DNA of 11,744 nt, taken from assembly GCA_002887195.1 (NCBI GenBank), contig PJAB01001875.1, forward strand, positions 1 to 11,744, given 5' to 3'. The position numbers and the translations under genes are program-made. Positions 1-6,700 of the stretch are shown here, piece after piece (position 1 is the first letter of the stretch; each line of letters begins with the position of its first letter). The notes beneath the pieces were generated by a model, which ran no database searches, had not been told where the DNA came from, and saw only the letters and a program-made list of their open reading frames with translations. This DNA is from Chrysochromulina parva (taxonomy: Eukaryota > Haptophyta > Prymnesiales > Chrysochromulinaceae).

Positions 1-3000
1 ACGCCCAATCACGGCTGGGTCTTCGTGCCGACCTACTCCGACGGGTGCGGCATCCGCACCGCAACCGTAGCTACGGTTGCGCAGCAGCCGGTGCTCGAGG
101 TGCACTTCGACGCGCCGCCCGCGCCGCCGTCGCCGCCCGCCCCGCCTCTTCCCCCCTACACAATCCCGCCGCCCATCTCGCCTCCGCCCGTGGTCATCGG
201 GATGCTCGAGTTCAACAGCCAGACGGCCACCGTCTCCGGCGGGTGCCAGTCGACCATGCTGAGATCGAGTGCCCCGAATGCCGCCCAGTGGCAACAAACG
301 AATCTGTGGTGGGATGGCGAGCAGGCTGATGGCACCCGCGACTATGTCGTCGTGCAGTTCACCGACATCATAGGGAATGCGAATTACCACGTCCATACAC
401 ACGACATCCTCACGAGCGCGAAGCTTCGCTACTTCGTCGACCTCTCGGCATCGTCCAACTCCGTCGGGGACTATGCGAGCGTGTACGAGATCCTCAAACC
501 ATGGGATGCCTCGACCACGACGTACAACAGCTTCGCGGGCAACCGTGGCCTCATCGTGAACGAGGACTACAGCTCCGTTCAGGTTGGCATCGCATACGCC
601 ACCGCGGCCGGCTGGAATGAGGTCGACGTCACCGTGTCCGTCCGTGCCTGGCAAGCGGGCGGACAGAACCACGGCTGGATCTTGGTGCCCACGGGCGGCA
701 ACGACGGTGCGGCTCTCCGTTCCTGCAACTCGCCCGCCGACCGGAGCGTCAACCTGCGGATCTACTATCAGCAAGGGCCGCCCGCGCCGCCCTCACCGCC
801 CTCACGGCCGCCCTTGCCACCCCGCCCACCGCCCAAGCCTCCACCGCCGCCCCCGCCGCCACTAAGCGTCATCATCCTCTCGGGCCCAGCCGCCACGATG
901 TCGACTTGGATCCGCTCGACGCAAAACGCAACTGCGCAAGCGCCTACCGCGGACAACGTCATCTGGTGGGACGGCAACACCCGAGATGAGGCAGACCGCG
1001 ACTACGTGCTGCTCTTGTTCAACATTTCGGGGATCCCAGCGAACCGCTTCCAAGCTGCGACCCTCCGGTACGTTATCGGCGGAGCCGCTAACTCGCCGGG
1101 CAACATGGGCGAGCTGCACAACCTCCTCGTCCCGTGGAACATGTCCACCTCGTACAGCTCGCTGCCGTACGTGCCCACCAACATCACCGGCGGCTCGTCG
1201 AGCACCTACGGCGCGGCGGATCACAACATGCCGTGCGTGCTCGGCCCCCACTCGGTCGATGTGACCGACAATGTCAGGGAGTGGCTCTTGGGCACGCCCA
1301 ACTATGGCTGGATCGTGGTCCCGACCTTTGGCAAAGGCTGTGGCATGCAGTCGCACCTCTCCACCACGGGTGACGCGCCCCAGCTCATCGTCTCCGTCGT
1401 CGCGACTTCGCCCCCCCCTGCCCTCCCGGGCGCAAGCTACGTCGCTGCCATCACGGCGACCTTCACCGTGGCAGGCGACGTGTCGAGCTTCGACCGGAAT
1501 GCATTCCGGGACAACCTCGCAATCACGATGAACGTGAATCCGTCCACGATCTCGCTCGTCGTCTACTCCGCCTCCGTCGGCGTCCAAGCCACCATCACGT
1601 ACCCGAGCCCGGCTGCGGCGAATGCCGCGGCGACGACGCTCGCCGCGACGACGCCAGCCGCGCTCACCGCTGCACTTGGAGTCTCCGTGCTGACCGTTGC
1701 CAACGTCGCTCCGACGACCATCGCCATCGCTGCGTCCCCGCCGCCCGCGTTGACCTCGGTCAATGCAGGCCTTACGGAGGCTACCGCCGATGCCACAGGT
1801 GCCATCGTCGGAGCCGTCGTTGGCGGGTCCGCCTTCCTCATCTGCATCGCCGCCTTCCTCGCGTTCTTCTACAACCGCAAGATTCAATCGGTGTCGCGCG
1901 CCAAGACGGGCTTCTCGTCCAACACGGGCGGAGGCTCCACCGAGCTCCAGCAGATCCAGGTCAGGGAGAAGTACAAGCCCATCCCCATGAAGGAGATTGC
2001 GTACTCTGACGAGCTGGGCTCCGGCGCCTTCGGCATCGTCTACAAGTGCACGTTCCGAGGGACCACGTGCGCCATCAAGAAGCTGCACGCCAAGGATGAG
2101 AGCTCGGAGGCGCTTGCCAAGTCGCTCATGGACGAGTTCCACGTGATGAGCACGCTCCGCCACCCGAACGTGCTGCTCACGCTCGGCATCGCCGAGGACG
2201 CGGTCGAGGGCAGCAAGGGCATCGTCATGGAGCTCATGGAGGCCTCGCTCGCCGACGTGCTCACCCTCGCTTCCTTTGAGCAGAACGCCTCGTGGGAAGG
2301 CTCCTTCCTCTCCATCGCCGGGGATGTGGCCAACGGCATGGCCTACATCCACTTCCACAACATGCTCCACCGCGACCTAAAGCCGGGCAACGTGCTTCTC
2401 GACGCTCACTGGGTGGCCAAGATTGCCGACTTTGGCACAGTCTTCGACTCGACCAAACCTGTTGCGGAGGGCGGCGACATCCAAGGCACGCCGCCCTACA
2501 TGGCGCCCGAGATCGTGAAGAAGAACGCGTACGACAAGCCGGTGGACGTGTGGGCCTACGGGTGCATGCTCGCGCACATGGGCTCCAAGCGCCCCCCGTA
2601 CGCGTGGCTCACGCACATCGAGACGCCCAAGCAGCTCCTCGACGTGGTCGCAAGCGGCGAGTACTCGCCGCTCGAGCTGCTCCTCGAGAGCGAGACCACG
2701 CCGGACGCCATCAAGGAGCTCGCCAAGCAGTGCTGCCACGCAACCCCCTCGGAGCGGCCTGAGTTTGGAAACATCTCGGGCATGATCAAAGCCGCCATCC
2801 CCGAGGGCAACGACCCGCGCCCCTTGGCGCGCATCAAGACCAAACGCGTGCTCAGGACCTTGATGGCCTCCCCAGATCAGCAGTCGTACCGCGACAAGTT
2901 CAAGGAGAAGTCCCAACAGAAGGCGAGCAAGCTCGAGAAGTCGTATCGCAGGAACGAGGGCGGCGAGGCCGACGCCGCCGATGCTGACAAGGCGTCGCTT

Positions 3001-3063
3001 TTCCAGACCTTTTCGGATACGCTCCTGGCCACCTTCACGCCCGGTAAGGGGTCCAAGGAATGA
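1..3063 (+). CDS. Receptor-like Ser/Thr kinase with DNRLRE/CBM96-like ectodomains (5' partial)
   Basis: The frame is open from base 1, and the first codons (NHGWVFVPT) already match the end of a domain repeated later, so the true start lies outside the window; 1020 codons are visible. Order by bases: end of ectodomain copy 1 (1-108); PPP linker (109-186); copy 2 (196-770); PPP linker (775-864); copy 3 (865-1395); a small alpha/beta-looking domain (1435-1725); a transmembrane helix (about 1801-1869) followed by NRK as stop-transfer; kinase (about 1990-2805); a basic, Lys-rich tail. The ectodomains share RDYV-hydrophobic strands, an AxLRY strand, a W-D/N-x-S-T segment and a final GWI-VPT strand, typical of DNRLRE/CBM96 beta-sandwich carbohydrate-binding modules. 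The kinase appears active: glycine loop at 2017, AIK lysine at 2077, alpha-C Glu at 2134, HRDLKPGN at 2368, DFG at 2428, APE at 2503. HRDLKxxN indicates Ser/Thr specificity, TKL-like. Inferred role: plasma-membrane receptor that senses a glycan or wall polymer. Kinase call very secure; ectodomain family moderately so. Confidence 0.9.
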   Translation, partial: TPNHGWVFVPTYSDGCGIRTATVATVAQQPVLEVHFDAPPAPPSPPAPPLPPYTIPPPISPPPVVIGMLEFNSQTATVSGGCQSTMLRSSAPNAAQWQQTNLWWDGEQADGTRDYVVVQFTDIIGNANYHVHTHDILTSAKLRYFVDLSASSNSVGDYASVYEILKPWDASTTTYNSFAGNRGLIVNEDYSSVQVGIAYATAAGWNEVDVTVSVRAWQAGGQNHGWILVPTGGNDGAALRSCNSPADRSVNLRIYYQQGPPAPPSPPSRPPLPPRPPPKPPPPPPPPLSVIILSGPAATMSTWIRSTQNATAQAPTADNVIWWDGNTRDEADRDYVLLLFNISGIPANRFQAATLRYVIGGAANSPGNMGELHNLLVPWNMSTSYSSLPYVPTNITGGSSSTYGAADHNMPCVLGPHSVDVTDNVREWLLGTPNYGWIVVPTFGKGCGMQSHLSTTGDAPQLIVSVVATSPPPALPGASYVAAITATFTVAGDVSSFDRNAFRDNLAITMNVNPSTISLVVYSASVGVQATITYPSPAAANAAATTLAATTPAALTAALGVSVLTVANVAPTTIAIAASPPPALTSVNAGLTEATADATGAIVGAVVGGSAFLICIAAFLAFFYNRKIQSVSRAKTGFSSNTGGGSTELQQIQVREKYKPIPMKEIAYSDELGSGAFGIVYKCTFRGTTCAIKKLHAKDESSEALAKSLMDEFHVMSTLRHPNVLLTLGIAEDAVEGSKGIVMELMEASLADVLTLASFEQNASWEGSFLSIAGDVANGMAYIHFHNMLHRDLKPGNVLLDAHWVAKIADFGTVFDSTKPVAEGGDIQGTPPYMAPEIVKKNAYDKPVDVWAYGCMLAHMGSKRPPYAWLTHIETPKQLLDVVASGEYSPLELLLESETTPDAIKELAKQCCHATPSERPEFGNISGMIKAAIPEGNDPRPLARIKTKRVLRTLMASPDQQSYRDKFKEKSQQKASKLEKSYRRNEGGEADAADADKASLFQTFSDTLLATFTPGKGSKE

Positions 3064-3555
3064 AGGATGGCGACGACACGCGGGGGAGGGCGAGCGCGGG
3101 TCAGGAATGGGGAGGATGTGCTGTGTGAAGAGATCTCCATGCATGATGCCACACAGCCGCCTCGTGATCTCACTGGCCGCCCCATACCATGTGCCCATCT
3201 TCGCTGCCCTATACCTACCCGAGTCCACTCACCGCACTTGAGAGGACTCCACAGGGCCATCATGGGCAGACAGGCCACTCCTATGGCTGGGCGCGCTGAT
3301 ATGCAAATATGCCGGGCTGACTACAATGAATATCCCATGAGTACAGAAGCATACTGTACTTGCCAAATCTGGCAAAGCGAGATCCGTAATGTGTGACGTG
3401 TCGCATACCTGCCTTCGACGTCGCCCCAAGCCCGTCGCGCATTCTGATTCTGGTCAGCGGCTCCGCTGCGTTTGTCGTGCCCACCGCGCGTACAGATCTC
3501 GATAGAATTGACTCGTTGTCGTCACGAAACCAAATAGGCACGCGCTTGTGAGAAA

Positions 3556-3619
3556 AGACGTTTCCTCATCGCGCGGGGGGACCGCGAAGAAACTGACTGA
3601 CTGACTGAGACGTTTCCTC
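3556..3619. repeat. 12-bp direct repeat flanking a hairpin and (CTGA)4
   Basis: AGACGTTTCCTC occurs at 3556-3567 and again at 3608-3619. Between them, 3560-3593 can fold with arms GTTTC/GAAAC and TCGCG/CGCGA interrupted by small bulges, and 3593-3608 is four tandem CTGA units. The block lies about 130-180 bp before the first ATG of the next gene, so it may belong to its promoter; function unknown. Confidence 0.6.
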
Positions 3620-3638
3620 GTCACGCTCACGGCGCTTA

Positions 3639-3675
3639 TTTACCGGTACCGGGTGTCTTTTTACCGGTACCGGGT
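3639..3675. promoter_or_regulatory. Twin palindromic element, two 16-bp copies 21 bp apart
   Basis: TTTACCGGTACCGGGT occurs at 3639-3654 and again at 3660-3675. Each copy contains the perfect 10-bp palindrome CCGGTACCGG. The 21-bp pitch equals about two helical turns, which would put both copies on the same DNA face. The element is 65-100 bp before the first in-frame ATG of the next gene. This placement and symmetry suggest a binding site for a dimeric regulator, but no factor can be named. What is seen is the exact repeat; the promoter role is inference. Confidence 0.45.
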
Positions 3676-3739
3676 ATACAGAACCTATAACTGTTGACGA
3701 CCGACCGGCCTGGCCTTCGTGGCCGCTCCGCCGTCCGGC

Positions 3740-6700
3740 ATGGCACCGGCCAAGACGCCCGGCTTCCGGCCTGTCCATGCCGGGCATCGTCGTGACGAAG
3801 CGCTGTATGTGCTTACCGATCGTCAGCCCATCTGTCGCAATATTATAAGTTCAAGCAGGCCAGGGTACATGTCATTTATTATGTTGGCGCTCTGCATCCG
3901 AGGATCAACAGCACAAATAGGGTGCCCGCCAGAAGCATGCCCAACCGACAGTTACTGCTTGAACGACTGTTTTGGGGGCCTCTGCCTCGGCGCCGGCTGC
4001 TATTTTGAACCGCCCTCGCCACACCCGCCACCGCCTCCACCGCCACCGCCACCGACACCCGCCAGCGTCACAGGGTGCCCGCCTGAAGCATGCCCAGCCA
4101 ACAGTTACTGCTTGAACGACTGTTTTGGGGGGCTCTGCCTTGGCGCCGGATGCTATGCTAATCCACCGTCGCCATACCCGCCACCGGGTATGGGGCGAAT
4201 CATCTCGCCACCTCGAGAGCCTCCGCCGCCTTCTCCCTTACCACCGCCCCCGTTTCCGCCAAGGCCGCCACCACCGCCATTTCCTCCACGACCGCCCAGA
4301 TCCCCGCGGCCCTCACCGCCACCGCCCTCGCCGCCGCCGCCCTCGCCACCATCGCCACCCCCACCGCCGCCATCACCACCACCTGGTGCCGCCTCTGCCG
4401 ACAACAGTGCACTGATCCTTTTCGCCGTTGGTGCAGCTTCCGTTATTGCCGCGGCCCTTTCGTTGCGCATGGCATACTTGACTGAGAAACAGAACCACTG
4501 TCTCGCAAGGCTCGCCCGTTGGTGCTGTTCCACAGTTGTGCGGTTTTACAATCGCACGGAGTCTGCGATCATAAGTGTCAAGCGCCGTGTCATGGGCGAG
4601 CCACCTCCTCCTGGATCTGTGACGTTCTGTCCACCCTCGAGGCGAAGGCACATTTTCAAGGCTACGGGTTTCAAAATAGCTCCTGCACCACGGGATGAGT
4701 ATGGTGCATGGGAGGATGGGCCTTACACGCCGGACTGCGCAAGTCCTTCTGGAGCAGCGCCGGCCGGTCGTGAAGGCGCTTACGCCCCCCTTTCTTCTTC
4801 GCCCGGCACTCCACCTCGTACTACACCCACGCCCCGTGCTTCGACTCGTGCTTCGACTCGTGCTTCGCCTCGTGCTTCGCCCTGTGCTTCGCCTCGTGCT
4901 ACGCCTCGTAGTATCCTGCGTCGCGGCGTCCTGCCTGACTCACCACTAGAACCTATTGGCGAGGAGGACGAGTCGACGACGTTACCGTCAGAACAATCGA
5001 CAGTGGGCAAATCATCGCCTGTGCGCGTCGCCAAGCACACGACCAAACCCTTTGCAGTGCAGCTGACCGAGATGACGGCCGCGGCGATGAAAGGGCGGTC
5101 AGCAGCATGGGCGACAGATGAGTCATCGGTGCAGTATGCCACCTCTTCTACTGCCGGCGACGACGGCAGCGACGTAGCATCTGTTGCAGAGAGCGATTTC
5201 TCGCTCATGAGCGGGGCAAGTCGGGCGTCAGGCAAGCGCGGAAGGCGCCTTACCATATCGGACAGGAGCGACGAGAAGTTGACGCCGCAGCAGCCTCCAG
5301 GGCGCTTGGCCGATTTGAGTGGCGCGAATCTGACCTCGGGCCGTAGCGACCTTGAGCGATTCATGAAGTCAAAAGCGACATCAAGTGATGCGAGCTCGAA
5401 CGAAGCGCAGGCACCGAGGCCCTTCATGACCTTGAGTGACCTTGGTATCGTCGAGGACATCGTTGATTATCAGGCTCCATCATCGCATACTAAGGCGCCG
5501 GTAAGGCTGAATGTAGACTATGATCCGTACGCTGAGATAGACTGGCGCAGCGATTCATGTTTGGGCGATGGCGCGATCTTCCGGAGCGCGATCCAAACTC
5601 CAAGGAGCATTTCGGCGTTGAGCGACTCCAGCCAGACACCGGGTCAAACCCCGAGGCCATTCGGCGCTCCCAATGGTGTAGCGGCAGTATTGGCAGCAGC
5701 GGCAGCAGAGGCGGAAGCAGTGGAAGCAGCAGTGGTAGCAGCGGCAGCAGAAGCGGCCAAGAAGGCGGTGAGTGCCAGAGTGACCCCACAGTTCCAGGCC
5801 GAGATCCTCAGACGCGAACAGGCTGCCAGGGATGCGGTCGGCCGCGAAGATCAAGAACATCGAGCAGCCGTGACCATCCAAACGCGAGCTCGTGGTCTGC
5901 AACCGGTCTCACGCGCGCCTGAGCCAACCGTTACAAAGACGCCATTGGAGGAGCTCGTTGATGGGGCCAAGGTGGAGGGCAAGATCACGTCAGTCATGTC
6001 TTATGGAGCCTTTGTTGACATTGGCGCGGCGGTCGAAGGCCTGCTGCACGTGTCAGAGATCTCAAACGTGGACGCGACCTTGGAAGGTCGCGACCGTCCG
6101 ATCAGGGACGCAACCGAGAAGTTTACCGTGGGCGAGAGCATCACCTGCATGGTGAAGGGGGTCCACCTCAAGAATCAGCAGCTCTATCTCACGTGCAAGG
6201 AGCCCCAGGTGCCAGCTCCACGCGATGACGCAGCTTTGGCGACATTCGTTGCTCTAGGGGGGGAGCAGCAGTTGGCTATGGCAGCCGCAGCGGCAGAGGC
6301 GGAACGGCTGGCGGCAGAGGAGGCGAAGGCGGAGCGGCTGGCGGCAGAGGCAGAGGCAGAGGCGGAGGCGGAGCGGCTGGCGGCAGAGGAGGCGGAAGCG
6401 GAGCGGCTTCAGGCTGAGGCGGCCGTGCAAGCTGCCAGGGAGGCTACAGAGGCTGAGGCGGAGGCAGTGGCACTGCTGGCAGAGGCGGAGGCGGCCAAGG
6501 TGGCGGCCAAGAAGGCGGTCCTGGAGGTGGAGGCGGCCAAGGAGAGAGTGGCAAAGCTCCAAGAAGCGGAAAAGATGAAGGATCTCGACCTTGATGCACT
6601 GCAGGCACTGCAGGAGTATTCCTTGGAGGATCAATCCCTAGATGCGCTACAGGCAGAGGTGGAAGTGGCCAAGGAGAGAATGGCCTTCAAGGCGGCCGCC

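Larger units (their letters stand above)
3064..3739. other. Intergenic region, 3' flank of kinase gene and 5' flank of S1/TM gene
   Basis: No convincing gene. A 109-codon open frame starting at 3067 has no domain-like composition and is taken as chance. No AATAAA was seen after the kinase stop. The right half holds a 6-bp perfect stem-loop (TTGCCA, 4-nt loop, TGGCAA, 3360-3375), a CTGA run, a 12-bp direct repeat and a repeated palindromic element, listed separately. TATA-like words occur at about 3683 (CTATAACT) and, inside the next open frame, at 3841 (TATTATAAG). Confidence 0.6.

Noticed and set aside
862..2370. 502-codon open frame on the minus strand under the kinase gene
   Set aside because: It is antisense to the intact kinase and ectodomains, with Arg/Gly/Val-rich composition typical of a shadow in GC-rich coding DNA and no recognisable domain.
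3301..3308. ATGCAAAT octamer
   Set aside because: A single 8-bp match to an animal transcription factor site, with no reason to expect that factor here.
3067..3396. 109-codon plus-strand frame after the kinase stop
   Set aside because: No domain-like pattern or hydrophobic core; it starts four bases after the stop, in 3' flank sequence, and is best explained by chance.
4153..4533. Gly-rich minus-strand frame
   Set aside because: It is the complement of the Pro-rich linker (CCN repeats read as GGN) of the S1/transmembrane gene.
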